64,000 bases of DNA, taken from the NCBI GenBank assembly GCA_013215285.1, contig JABSRD010000001.1:692815-756814 (forward strand), written 5' to 3'. Source of the stretch: Candidatus Nitrosopumilus sp. (GTDB lineage: Archaea; Thermoproteota; Nitrososphaeria; Nitrososphaerales; Nitrosopumilaceae). A program made the translations under genes and the position numbers. The notes under the pieces were generated by a model. That model saw only the letters and a program-made list of their open reading frames with translations. It was not told the origin of the DNA and ran no database searches. Of the stretch, positions 51,663-61,399 are shown one piece after another (positions within the stretch are counted from its first letter, which is position 1; each line of letters starts with the position of its first letter).

Positions 51663-52985
51663 TTTAACTTTCTATGGTTGTGTAAATGAAATTAGAGGAA
51701 ACAAAATTTTACTCCAAGACAAAGATACAAAAATTTTCTTAGATTTTGGTAAAGGATTTACAGGATTAGGAAATTATTTTGAGCAATTCCTGGCACCTCG
51801 TGCATCAAATGGAATTTTAGATTTTATTACCATGGGATTAGTACCTGATATTTCTGGAATTTATCGAGATGACTTGATGTTTAGAGCAGGACGTGAAATC
51901 AAAGAACCTGACGTTGACGCAGTATTGATTTTTCATGCACATGCAATCATACATCATTTTCACATGGAGATATTCCACTTTACATGGGTCAGACCACCCA
52001 AAACATGATCAAAGCAATTCAAGAACGTTCTAGCGGTACAATTGATAGAGAAATTTTAGAATACAAACTAACTGGTGCAAAAAGAGGGGATCCTAAAATT
52101 GCAAGAACAATTAACACGTTTCGTACTGGAGAGAAATTCAATATTGGTTCATTAGAAATTGAACCAATACATGTGGATCATTCTATTCCAGAATCTTATG
52201 GTTTTATTATTTACACTTCTGAGGGCTCCATAGTATACACTGGTGACTTGAGACATCATGGTTCCAAACCACAAATGACTGAAGAATTTATTGCAAAAGC
52301 CAAAGATGTAAAACCAATTGCACTAATTGCTGAAGGTACTCGCATCAAAGATGAATCAACTAATGAAAGTGAATAAATAGTATATTCCCAATCTGACAAA
52401 CTAACTGCAGATACCAACAACTTGATTTTTGCTGATTTTAATTTCAAAGATGTAGATAGAGTGCAAACATTTTACAACATTGCAAAGAAAAATGGCAGAA
52501 AATTTGTAATCAAAATCAAAGATGCATATTTTTTAAAACATCTTTCATCTGATCCAAATTTGAATTTACCAAATTGTGATGATGAACATATTATAATTTA
52601 CAAAGCAAAGTATCGTACAGGTACTTATTCTGATTCAGATTATGTTGGAGAAGACCGAACATTTGCAACTGCACCTAATGCGTTAACTACTGCTGAAATT
52701 GCAGCAAAACCTGACAAGTATATTTGTGCTATAGGATTTTTCAGCTTTAATGCATTGATTGATATGAAACCAAAATCAGGTGTCATTTACATTCATTCAT
52801 CCAATGAAGCTTACAATGAAGAACAAGTTTTAAGTACAAAAAGACTGAATAATTGGATTGAAAAGTTTCAAATGGAACATCATCAAATTCATTGTTCAGA
52901 CCATGCAAACGGAGGGGACTTGATGGATCTGATAAAAGAAATTGATGCTAAAACTAGAAGTAAAAAGAATAGATATCAAAAATAA
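51652..52985 (+). pseudogene. Broken beta-CASP/RNase J-like metallo-beta-lactamase gene
   Basis: The combined frames give about 445 codons of an MBL/beta-CASP ribonuclease-like protein (LDFGKGFTGLGNYFEQFLAP; VDAVLIFHAHA; HVDHSIPESYGFIIYTSEG; VYTGDLRHHG). The HxHxDH motif is cut by loss of one base between 51945 and 51946: HAHA then shifts, and restoring a G gives DHTS..SHGDIPLYMG. A second lesion is an in-frame TAA at 52374-52376, after which the same frame continues. The gene is therefore inactive. Confidence 0.85.
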
Positions 52986-52986
52986 G

Positions 52987-53307
52987 ATGAGCGAGGCTAT
53001 GAAAAAGAGATTCATTGAATGGGCTGAAGAAAATTCCGATAAGGCAAATGTATTACAAATTGCAAAAACAGGTTTAGGAAAGATGGACATGGATGCAACA
53101 GTTGATCATTTTCTTGAGCATAAAGATGCAGATCTTGAAAAATATTTGAAGAGTTTTTCTGAATTCACTATTTTCTTGATCTCAATCATGTATGATTTTA
53201 TCATGGTCTTAATTATACCCGTATCATTTTTTGCCAAGTTCACAAACGGTATGCAAAGATCTTCTAATTCTTGCGATTTTGGAGTTTCAATGTTATGTTC
53301 TACATAG
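52987..53307 (+). CDS. Small helical protein, probably truncated at an insertion junction
   Basis: The first 58 codons from ATG 52987 (KKRFIEWAEENSDKANVLQI; MDMDATVDHFLEHKDADLEK) look like a genuine helical protein. After about 53150 the frame turns hydrophobic (FTIFLISIMYDFIMVLI) where the opposite strand encodes an integrase fragment. The native C-terminus has probably been replaced. Family not recognised. Confidence 0.4.
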   Translation: MSEAMKKRFIEWAEENSDKANVLQIAKTGLGKMDMDATVDHFLEHKDADLEKYLKSFSEFTIFLISIMYDFIMVLIIPVSFFAKFTNGMQRSSNSCDFGVSMLCST

Positions 53308-53471
53308 ACTTGTTTTGGAACTAACATCAAAAATATCTTAAGATCTCTTGTATAGTTACGTCTGGTTTGATAACTTTGTATTGATTCTATAAAATTAACA
53401 TATGCGTTTTCCTTCAAATCCGTTAATCCTATCTTCATGGTACTATTTGGTATTGTGTCTATTTGAGTCAC
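53106..53471 (-). pseudogene. N-terminal fragment of a second tyrosine integrase
   Basis: 121 codons from a GTG. The segment YVNFIESIQSYQTRRNYTRD, then FLMLVPKQVYVEHN, aligns with residues 20-100 of the integrase at 49.9 kb (NAFVNSVRNTETLRKYKNQL; FLKLIPGKIYED). Similarity ends near 53155, and the rest of the gene, including all catalytic residues, is missing. Near its start the sequence CATGGTACTA (53437-53446) is shared with the left att repeat. Confidence 0.72.
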
Positions 53472-53501
53472 TAAAATGAGATGCTCCCAGTTGAAAAGAT
53501 C

Positions 53502-53513
53502 CTGAGATCTCAG
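53502..53513. repeat. 12-bp perfect palindrome
   Basis: CTGAGATCTCAG in the gap between the integrase remnant and a secreted-protein gene. It could be an operator for either, but nothing else supports that. Confidence 0.35.
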
Positions 53514-53611
53514 TGTAAATCCTTAGAAAATTCATATTTATAGCTCCGATAACCTGACAGAACCTTTGATCGTAATTCTTTAATCATATTAGATATCTTA
53601 TTATTATATAT

Positions 53612-54682
53612 ATGATAAAAATAGGGATGATTTTTGCAAGTATATTATTTGCAGTTATCTTAATTGCGAGTTTTACTATGTCTTCATATGCTGATTATTA
53701 TATCCCACCAAAAAAGCAGTTAGAATCAGGTATATTGCCTGAAGATGTTCTGTGTAGAGATGGAAAAGTATTAGTCATTAGAGATAACGGCAATCCTGCT
53801 TGTGTGCGGGAGTTAACAGCTGTTAAAATGAACTGGAATATTATTATCATTGCAACAGAGACTGTTGCACAAATGATAATTCCATCATCACATCAAGAAG
53901 AAGAAGTTTTGATAAATGACAAAGAAGAAAATGTTTTGATAGAACATGAATCTACTGAAAATGATGAGATAATAAATAATGATTTGATAGAACACAAAAC
54001 AAAACAACCAACTCAATACATAGAGATGAACTTAGGTTCTGATGTGGAATATGTAGATGATGGCAGGGAAATTCATTATGGACTTCAAAGATCACCTGCA
54101 CCTGAAAATATCTATGAACTTATCATAGATAACCAAGAGGATAATGATATAGATCCTTATGGTATGATGAGGGTGCCTGCAGGGTTTGGACATGAAAAAT
54201 ATTCCATAGTTTCAGGAATTGGATTATACCCAGCAGATTGGATGCCAATTTTTATTCCTGATGGATATAAGTTGTTATTTTTTGAGAATTTCAATTATGA
54301 AGATACAACAGGTGATGCAGTTCTAAGAATAAACTTTGTACCAAACACGTTCCAGTTAACTAATCAAACTACTACTCATGATATAAAACGTAGTGAAGGA
54401 TATATGGTGCGTGTATCATATCAATCTTTACCTTTTGATGAGATTGAAGACAGAATTGAAGCAGATAAAGAAGATGAACAGTCAAAGCCAGGTTATGTTG
54501 GTAGATGGTTAGATATTGCACGGGATGGTAAAACAGTTTATGCATCAGAAACACAGACTTTTTATGATGACTATCGTTCAATTTACAGTTTTAGTCCAAA
54601 TGATAATTTAATAGTAGGTGTGTTATCATACCATCATACATTAGAAGAGTTAAAACCAATTTTTGATAGTGTAATGAATTGA
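53612..54682 (+). CDS. Secreted/anchored hypothetical protein with thaumarchaeal N-terminal motif
   Basis: 356 residues. A hydrophobic segment (5-27) forms a signal peptide or anchor. Next comes YIPPKKQLESGILPEDVLCRD with ACVRELTA, a pattern also seen in the secreted sulfatase-like protein at 1-1544. The middle is acidic; the last 190 residues form an unrecognised domain (MRVPAGFGHEKYSIVSGIGL onward). Its stop overlaps the start of the 1092-residue protein by 4 bp, so both may be surface partners. TTATATATATG overlaps the start. Confidence 0.78.
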   Translation: MIKIGMIFASILFAVILIASFTMSSYADYYIPPKKQLESGILPEDVLCRDGKVLVIRDNGNPACVRELTAVKMNWNIIIIATETVAQMIIPSSHQEEEVLINDKEENVLIEHESTENDEIINNDLIEHKTKQPTQYIEMNLGSDVEYVDDGREIHYGLQRSPAPENIYELIIDNQEDNDIDPYGMMRVPAGFGHEKYSIVSGIGLYPADWMPIFIPDGYKLLFFENFNYEDTTGDAVLRINFVPNTFQLTNQTTTHDIKRSEGYMVRVSYQSLPFDEIEDRIEADKEDEQSKPGYVGRWLDIARDGKTVYASETQTFYDDYRSIYSFSPNDNLIVGVLSYHHTLEELKPIFDSVMN

Positions 54683-57600
54683 AAAATGTTTTAATTATTT
54701 TTACACTTACAGTGATTGGTGTTTTTAGTTATTCTCAAGATACTTCTGCACAACTAGTATGTGATGACCCGCATTGTTATGCCTTAGAAATTCACAGACA
54801 AAATTTCGTTGACGGTCTAAAATATGATTTAGCAGCACCTGATTTATGGATTGATAGAAATGCGTGTAATGACATTGCAGTATCTACAGGTTGGTTAATT
54901 TCTACTAGTAATTCAGAATGGGTAGAGGCGGGAATTACAAAAGGTAGTTTAAGAAATCTTGATGGAACTATTACATGTGTTACTCAACTTAGTACGTATT
55001 ATGCGTATAATTTCCTAAAATCTGATGGTAAGTATTCATACATTGAATTTTTAGTCCCAAACGGTAGAGTAGATACTAGAGATGATGTTAATGTCAAAAT
55101 TCAACAAAACGATCAGAATCAGATTAGAGTTCATGTAAACACGCCAGATAGACTAGACGAATTTGCATCAGCTAGAATTACACTACAACCTAACAATAAT
55201 TATTATGCAGACTTTGGAATTGAGGGAACTGTATCTGCACCAACCGAATATTCATCAATTCCAATGAGTAAGTATACAAATACAAAAATTTTACGTAATG
55301 ATATATGGATTGATTTACCTAATACTACCACATTATCAATCCCAACAGCAGGTCAAGGATACAAGGCTATGAAATGCCCAAACAATTCATTCATTGCAGG
55401 GACAGTTACTGCACTTGATTGTAATAATGTGGCTACAAGAAACCAAGTTCCAATATTTGGCAATATAGTAAGGACCATTACAACAAATACACCAATCACA
55501 ATTCCTTTGATGGCAACAGATACAGACAAAGATTATCTTACATACAAACTGGTATCATCATCAACTCATGGTACAACAGATCATACCAATAGAGCATCAC
55601 CAATATCAACTACAAATGGTGAAACTTCACAAATAGTATATACGCCTACAAGCAATACTCCTGAATCTGATACGTTTAGAGTAAGTGTAACTGACAAAAG
55701 AGTTGGCCATACAAAAGAATCACTAGTATCCATTACAGGACCAACATCAGGACCAACAATATCTGATGCAATTGATGATTTGTCACATGTAATAAGTGGA
55801 AATACAATAACACTTTCATGGTCACATCCATTTAATGGCGGTTCTGAAATCACATCATATAGAATAGAAAGATCTGTTGATACAAACACTTGGAGTCTTG
55901 TAAATACAATATCAGAAACTCTTACCAGTTATGATATAACATCCAGTCCTGGATCTATCCAATATTACAGAATACTTGTAAACAATGCAAATGGTCCATC
56001 TGCATCATCCAATATCGTACAACCATACATTATAGATAATACACCGCCTGTAATCACAATTAGTACGCCTACAACTAACCAAATAATCACCAGTCAAAAC
56101 ATTCCTGTTACATCAAACATATTTGAATATGACAACTCTGGTATTGAAAATGTGCAAATGTTAATTGATCATGTTATTATCACAAATCCAATATCTGTTT
56201 TGCATGTAGGGGGTATCAGTATAACTGCAACATCTGAAATCACTGGAGTTGATAATGGCCAGCATACTTTAACAGTTAGGGCAACAAACGGGGACGGATA
56301 CATTGCAAATCAATCAGTCAGTTTTACAAAAAATACGCCAACATCTCAAAACTTGTCATCATTTGAGGATAACTTTGATGAGAATAACATATCTTCTAAC
56401 TGGCATACAACAACTGAAGATGACGAGTATTGGGATATACGAACCCCAATTATTCCAGTACCTGATTCTACACTAGGTAATGAGGTTGCAGGAGTAGAAG
56501 ACTGTGATGATAAATGTGAACTAATCATGATACATACAGTAGACATATCTACCATGGCAGAACCGAAACTTAACTTTTACAGATACCTATCATCATCACT
56601 AGATAACGGTGAGGGATTAGATGTTGATATCTCAACTGATGGCGGTGTAACGTTTATCACACTTGACAGTTTCACTGCCGATGAATCCGAAGATGATGGT
56701 ATATGGCATTTTGAAGAGTATAGTCTTGCTAACTACACCTCAACACAATTCAAATTAAAATTCATTGCAACATCAAGTTCAAACAGCGAGGATATAGAAA
56801 TTGACAATCTAAGAATTTATGATGCATACATACCTACAGATACAACAATATCTCTAATAATCGAATCAATTAATGATATTACAATAAGTGAGGGGCAAAC
56901 TCATATCGTAACAGTATCTGCAACAACAACAGACCAATCCCCAATAACATATTCTTTAACACAAAAACCGTCATTTGTCACAATTACAAATAACACTATA
57001 ACAATATCGCCTGATTATTACAACGCAGGAAATTATACCATCACAGCTCAAGCTATATCTAAAAATCAAACCTCAACTGTACCATTTGATGTTACAGTGT
57101 ATGATTCACAACCTACAGGGTATCTTTCTGCAACAGTCGATAATTATTCCAGCATACTTGAGGTAGTTGAGGGTGAACCATTTATTGTAAAATTCCAATA
57201 TTCAGAGAACCTGTCAAAAACAGGATGGGTATGTTTTGAGATGATTGATTCAGATGGAAACAAAGTAAAGAAAAATGCTGACATCAAACTATGGAATGAT
57301 CCTAGCCAATATTCCTTTGATGGTGTAAGCTGGGGTGGTGATTCATACAACGATAAGGTGTTTTATGGAACCTGCAAGTACATTACAGGGGATCAGTTAT
57401 GGTTGAGCATACCAACCTTTGTAGACTATGATGAAACAGAAAGCGATGAGGTATACTATCTAAAAATACGAGAAGACCGAAACAACCCACAATTTGAGCC
57501 GAAATTAATACCACTAACCATAAAAGAATCAGGACGTGGGCATCCAGTAATTACAGTTGATGTTGACTCTAGCACCCTGGTAGTTACTGAGGGTGAATCA

Positions 57601-57957
57601 TTTGTAGTATCATTTCAGTATGATTACACTTTATCCAAAACTGAATGGGCAAGCTTTGATGTAATTGATTCAGATGGAAACAAAGTACGAGATAACGAGA
57701 ATATTAAACTATGGAATGACCCAAACTTGTTCTCCTATGATAACGGAATAAAATGGGGTGGGCCAGGATACTATGACAAAGTGTATTATGGCTCTTACAA
57801 GTATATCCTGGGTGATTCTATATCAGTTAAGATCCCCACTAAAATAAATGATGATGTTACACAAGGCGATAAAACATACAAGCTAAAGGTAACAGTAAGA
57901 AACAACGAGGCAACAATCATATTCCCTCAAGTTGACCTTACAATACAAGATCGATGA
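54679..57957 (+). CDS. Large secreted multidomain protein with Ig/FnIII/Calx-beta-like domains
   Basis: 1092 residues from a TTG. Signal peptide at 1-24. The region 265-355 is cadherin/Ig-like (TNTPITIPLMATDTDKDYLT). About 365-455 is fibronectin type III (SHPFNGGSEITSYRIERSVD). About 460-555 is Ig-like. About 560-715 resembles a MAM/jelly-roll fold (NFYRYLSSSLDNGEGLDVDI). At the end are two tandem Calx-beta-like repeats sharing DSDGNKV, IKLWNDP and WGG...DKV.YG. It is probably a cell-surface adhesion or matrix protein. No transmembrane anchor is seen at the end. Confidence 0.82.
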   Translation: MKNVLIIFTLTVIGVFSYSQDTSAQLVCDDPHCYALEIHRQNFVDGLKYDLAAPDLWIDRNACNDIAVSTGWLISTSNSEWVEAGITKGSLRNLDGTITCVTQLSTYYAYNFLKSDGKYSYIEFLVPNGRVDTRDDVNVKIQQNDQNQIRVHVNTPDRLDEFASARITLQPNNNYYADFGIEGTVSAPTEYSSIPMSKYTNTKILRNDIWIDLPNTTTLSIPTAGQGYKAMKCPNNSFIAGTVTALDCNNVATRNQVPIFGNIVRTITTNTPITIPLMATDTDKDYLTYKLVSSSTHGTTDHTNRASPISTTNGETSQIVYTPTSNTPESDTFRVSVTDKRVGHTKESLVSITGPTSGPTISDAIDDLSHVISGNTITLSWSHPFNGGSEITSYRIERSVDTNTWSLVNTISETLTSYDITSSPGSIQYYRILVNNANGPSASSNIVQPYIIDNTPPVITISTPTTNQIITSQNIPVTSNIFEYDNSGIENVQMLIDHVIITNPISVLHVGGISITATSEITGVDNGQHTLTVRATNGDGYIANQSVSFTKNTPTSQNLSSFEDNFDENNISSNWHTTTEDDEYWDIRTPIIPVPDSTLGNEVAGVEDCDDKCELIMIHTVDISTMAEPKLNFYRYLSSSLDNGEGLDVDISTDGGVTFITLDSFTADESEDDGIWHFEEYSLANYTSTQFKLKFIATSSSNSEDIEIDNLRIYDAYIPTDTTISLIIESINDITISEGQTHIVTVSATTTDQSPITYSLTQKPSFVTITNNTITISPDYYNAGNYTITAQAISKNQTSTVPFDVTVYDSQPTGYLSATVDNYSSILEVVEGEPFIVKFQYSENLSKTGWVCFEMIDSDGNKVKKNADIKLWNDPSQYSFDGVSWGGDSYNDKVFYGTCKYITGDQLWLSIPTFVDYDETESDEVYYLKIREDRNNPQFEPKLIPLTIKESGRGHPVITVDVDSSTLVVTEGESFVVSFQYDYTLSKTEWASFDVIDSDGNKVRDNENIKLWNDPNLFSYDNGIKWGGPGYYDKVYYGSYKYILGDSISVKIPTKINDDVTQGDKTYKLKVTVRNNEATIIFPQVDLTIQDR

Positions 57958-58355
57958 TGATGATTTAGGTGCAAAATAAAATAACAGGCATTGTCAATCT
58001 AGCGAGTCCTGATTTCAGAATTATGACTTTGCTCATTTGATAGTTTTAGAGAAGAACCAAGACAGGATATAAACCGAGATGAAAAATGTTATTTGAGACT
58101 TGTGATTAAATTCTGCCACTCGAAAGTAGACACGAAGAAATACCAAATGTAGATTACAGAACCCTAAATTATATAATTCAATAATCAAATCACTCCATTG
58201 AGCAAAGTAAACTCTATGCCAACATTATTGATAATGACGATGAACTATACAATGACTGGGAACTAGATGATTATCATTTATTTACAAACTGGAATACCGC
58301 AGAACACAACAATTGGCAACTACCTGCAACAAAAGAACCTCATTGGTGGTGTGGA
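57958..58355. other. Region before rep, partly coding in the rep frame
   Basis: No separate gene. From about 58185 the rep frame is open and reads protein-like sequence (QSKLYANIIDNDDELYNDW; EPHWWCGMWNTKGC) up to ATG 58356, but has no ATG, GTG or TTG start. This suggests a rep gene with an unusual start (ATT) or one that lost its 5' end. The 57958-58180 part shows nothing recognisable. Confidence 0.5.
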
Positions 58356-59150
58356 ATGTGGAATACAAAGGGATGTCTTCACACAAAAGATCATACTACA
58401 CATAATAAACAAGTTTACGTACTAAGATACCAGCGTTCATGCTTTCGTTCCTCTTGTAATCTTTGTTGGGAGAAATGGATTGGACGTGCATCAAATGTTG
58501 CAACAAGAAAGATTATAAAATATTTCAAAATAGAAAACAAAAAACCAATACATGTTGTACTGTCTGTATCTAATTGGGACTATGAGTTAGACTACAAAAA
58601 AATGAAGCTAAAGGCAAGAAAGATTTTACGAGAAATCAAGGTTGTAGGTGGAAGCATGATGTTTCACCCATTTCGCTTCAACAAGAGACTAAGATGCTGG
58701 TACTACTCTCCACACTTTCACATTGTTTGTTTTGGGTTTCTTCCCAAAGGTTCTCTTGTAGAGATATATCGCCAAAACGGTTGGTTTGTAAAGTATTTGG
58801 GCGTACGAAAATCAGTCTTTGCCACCTTTTACTATATTCTGTCTCACTGCGGAATTAAACACAGAACACGTACAGTATCCTGGTTTGGAGACTTGTCATA
58901 TAGCAAACTGGAATCAGAAACCCTACCTGAAAATAACAATTGTCCGCTCTGTGGACGGAAATTAGTGGAGATTTACTATAATGGGTGGGATCCTCCAGTT
59001 CCACCTGATGGATTCTTTGAGGGATTTGTGGATTCGTATGGATGGCATGCAGTGGAAACTAGTAACATTCCTTTAGAGCCTTGTAACTTTGAGTATGCCC
59101 CAACTAGAGAACTAAATGATCTGTTGAAAAGCTTAGAACAAGCACATTGA
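58356..59150 (+). CDS. HUH-type replication initiator (Rep)-like protein
   Basis: 264 residues from the first ATG. The HUH metal motif is YYSPHFHIVCFGF with H120 and H122. A candidate nucleophile pair Y159/Y160 lies in ATFYYILSHCGIKH. Cysteines near the N-terminus (CLHT, RSCFRSSCNLCW) and CPLCG at 196-199 suggest zinc binding. Such proteins nick DNA to start rolling-circle replication of archaeal plasmids, viruses or transposons. The conserved block extends upstream of the ATG, so the true start is unclear. Confidence 0.7.
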   Translation: MWNTKGCLHTKDHTTHNKQVYVLRYQRSCFRSSCNLCWEKWIGRASNVATRKIIKYFKIENKKPIHVVLSVSNWDYELDYKKMKLKARKILREIKVVGGSMMFHPFRFNKRLRCWYYSPHFHIVCFGFLPKGSLVEIYRQNGWFVKYLGVRKSVFATFYYILSHCGIKHRTRTVSWFGDLSYSKLESETLPENNNCPLCGRKLVEIYYNGWDPPVPPDGFFEGFVDSYGWHAVETSNIPLEPCNFEYAPTRELNDLLKSLEQAH

Positions 59151-59488
59151 TTTATTGGAACTGTTTTAGATACACTTTGGTGGTTGGAACGATAGAATAG
59201 AATCCTCTGAGAAATTCAATAACTCTATAAACAATCCCTCAATATCCAAAATATGGCAAAAGACGAAATCGGCGGACGTCTATAGATATTACAAAAGTGG
59301 ATGGTAAAATCAAAATTGTTTTCCATCCTATGGCAAAAAATGCACAACATCCAGATGCTGCAGTTTTCTCTGTAACTCTATCAAAATCGGACCTAGACAA
59401 GCTCAAAAAAGCCTTTTGATTGCATACTACCCAAAGAACAATTATAAACTTCCATCCATTTTAAATAGACTTCCAAATTAGTCATGCT
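59151..59488. other. Non-coding gap with a broken small gene
   Basis: Apart from the small frameshifted frame at 59253-59419 nothing is recognisable. No tRNA, repeat or promoter stands out. Confidence 0.45.
59253..59419 (+). pseudogene. Frameshifted small gene
   Basis: ATG 59253 opens MAKDEIGGRL and stops. In another frame the sequence continues ITKVDGKIKIVFHPMAKNAQ and SKSDLDKLKKAF to a TGA at 59417. A single indel near 59285 would join both parts into one protein of about 55 residues. Function unknown. Confidence 0.45.
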
Positions 59489-60591
59489 GTGTCTCGAGCA
59501 CGAATTGACGAGCAATTTGTAGGAAGCGAAACATATGGATTTGATGCAATTAGAGGCGTTCAGGCAGGTCGTGAATTCTATGTGGCAATGTGTCCGCTCA
59601 AAATTATTCCAAAATTATTCATCTTTGATGATTATGACATACCTCCAGAATTACGTGCTCAGAGAGTATTACGAGAATCAAGAATTCCTGCAATTAAAAA
59701 TTACATTCTGAATAATCCCAATGATTACACATTTTCATCATTAACTGCATCTGTTGATGGGGTTATGAGGTTCACTCCTGCAGCATCCTTGGGAGAAGAG
59801 GGTAAACTAGGACGTCTTTACATTAACATGGATTCTAGACTTTTGATAAACGATGGACAACACAGAAGAAAAGCAATTGAAGAAGCACTAAAAGAAAGAC
59901 CAGATTTAGGTCATGAAATGATTTCAGTTGTTTTTTTCCAAGATGATGGTTTGAAGCGTAGCCAGCAAATGTTCTCTGATCTAAACAAAAATGCAGTAAA
60001 GCCTACAAAATCACTTAACATTTTGTATGATCATCGTGATGAATTTTCAAAATTCATTGTAAGTTTAGTTAATTCAATTGAAATTTTTGATGGAAGAGTA
60101 GAGTTGGAAAAAACTTCAATCTCTAATCGTTCAACTAAAGCATTTACTCTAAATGGAATTGCAGATGCATCATTACGATTAATTGGATTACGTAAAGGAC
60201 GAAAACCATCTGTAGAAGAAAAAAACTAATTAGAGAGTTTTGGGAAATTGTATCAAAAAATATTGCTGAATGGCAGTTACTAATTCAAGGTAAAGTGTCC
60301 TCTTATGAACTTCGGCAAAACTTTGTTCATACATATACCAATTTACTAAATGCACTTGGGATTGCCGGATATGTTATAATTCAAGACAATCCAGATTCTT
60401 GGAAAGACATTCTCAAGAATCTCAAAAAAATTGATTGGTCTAAAACATCCCCTAATTGGAAAGGGCGATTAATCATTAATGAACAGATGCAAAAACATGC
60501 TGCAGGAATTGAGCTAGCTGCCAACATAATTTTGAAAAAATGTGGAATTACACTCTCTGAAGACAGACAAAAAATAGAGGATAAACTTTGA
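59489..60591 (+). pseudogene. dndB: DndB-like DNA phosphorothioation regulator, frameshifted
   Basis: The first part (GTG start, 246 codons) carries the DGQHR motif (INDGQHRRKAIEEAL, residues 122-126) and DLNKNAVKPTKSLNILYDHR. It ends at a TAA (60227-60229) right after a run of seven A. In the frame one base earlier the sequence continues LIREFWEIVSKNIAEWQLLI to a C-terminal part with WKDILKNLKKIDWSK and ends at 60591, together about 366 residues as in DndB. A one-base change in the A-run explains the break; an error or slippage cannot be excluded. DndB represses dnd operons in known systems. Confidence 0.72.
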
Positions 60592-60779
60592 ACAAGTCTA
60601 TTTTTGATCAAAGAAAATTAAGTGATATTTACGAAGAAATTAGAACTGTTTATCTTAATGATAACCGTCCCTGGATATTGGGATTTAGTGGAGGAAAAGA
60701 CTCCACTTGTCTTGCACAACTAGTATGGCATGCATTATCAGAGTTACCAGTAGAGAAATTACAGAAAAAAACAATTTAA
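60588..60779 (+). pseudogene. dndC: DndC 5' stump (PAPS-reductase-like PP-loop)
   Basis: 63 codons from a TTG overlapping the dndB stop by four bases. It contains FSGGKDSTCLAQLVWHALSELPVEKL, the PP-loop and following helix of DndC. A complete DndC is several hundred residues, so nearly all of the enzyme is gone. It stops at a TAA after KKTI. The operon coupling with dndB is kept. In known systems DndC helps insert sulfur into the DNA backbone. Confidence 0.72.
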
Positions 60780-60781
60780 TT

Positions 60782-60955
60782 TCTGTGAATCCAAAAATAG
60801 AAGAGCATCACTCCATGGTAAGATTTACTAGTCTTGATAAAAATATTATACAACCATTAGAAGAATGGGGATTCATTGATGTACAAAAAATTGGACGAAA
60901 TAGATTAATCACAATTACTCAAGAAGGAAAAAATGCTTCTGAATTTTTAATTTGA
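60782..60955 (+). pseudogene. Winged-helix C-terminal fragment
   Basis: The frame ending at 60955 reads VNPKIEEHHSMVRFTSLDKN then IIQPLEEWGFIDVQKIGRNR and ITITQEGKNASEF, the second half of a winged helix-turn-helix DNA-binding domain. It directly follows the DndC stump in a different frame and has no proper start of its own. Probably a remnant brought next to dndC by deletion. Confidence 0.45.
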
Positions 60956-61399
60956 CTAATTTCTAAAATACCTGGAAGGGGAGGTTATTGTATTATCAAG
61001 ATCTGTTAAATTCTAGTACGAATTAGCAATTATATGAATACAAATTCACTACCTTTGATTGCATTGGTAATTGAGGGATTGGCTTTCATTTGGCAAAAAG
61101 GGGTACAAAAACATCCAATGAATTGTACTTGTGATACATGTGTTACAATAGAGGTCTCCATTCCTGTCACGTTAGCGATTACTATGTCAACTCGAAAATA
61201 GAAAAAATAACTCTGAAATTTGGTTTTGCGGTTCTAAAAAATAGATCCTATTCAATGATAATCTAGTTCAATCACGTGATAAGAGCAATTTAAAATATTT
61301 CTGAGTCAGTTTGGCTTAGGATAGTACCTTGGACTTAAGAGATCATGATTTTAGTATTCATAATCAAAGATTATTACTATAAAAATTTGAGATAAAAAT
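60956..61399. other. Gap between dnd remnants and mrr
   Basis: 444 bp. The only reasonable coding candidate is the 55-codon frame at 61034-61201. The remainder, including the region before mrr, shows nothing I recognise. Confidence 0.45.
61034..61201 (+). CDS. Small CxC/CxxC protein
   Basis: 55 codons from ATG 61034: a hydrophobic start (SLPLIALVIEGLAFIWQKGV) and then HPMNCTCDTCVTIEV. CxCxxC with an adjacent histidine suggests metal binding behind a membrane-associated helix. Function unknown; it could be a remnant. Confidence 0.45.
   Translation: MNTNSLPLIALVIEGLAFIWQKGVQKHPMNCTCDTCVTIEVSIPVTLAITMSTRK

Noticed and set aside
52942-52986. Upstream start for the small helical protein at 52987
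   Set aside because: These codons overlap the end of the ribonuclease pseudogene in another frame; ATG 52987 fits the protein-like sequence better.
57950-58060. GATGATGATGATT and later CTGA resembling a C/D-box RNA
   Set aside because: Spacing between boxes is about 45 nt with no closing stem, unlike the well-formed candidate at 19238.
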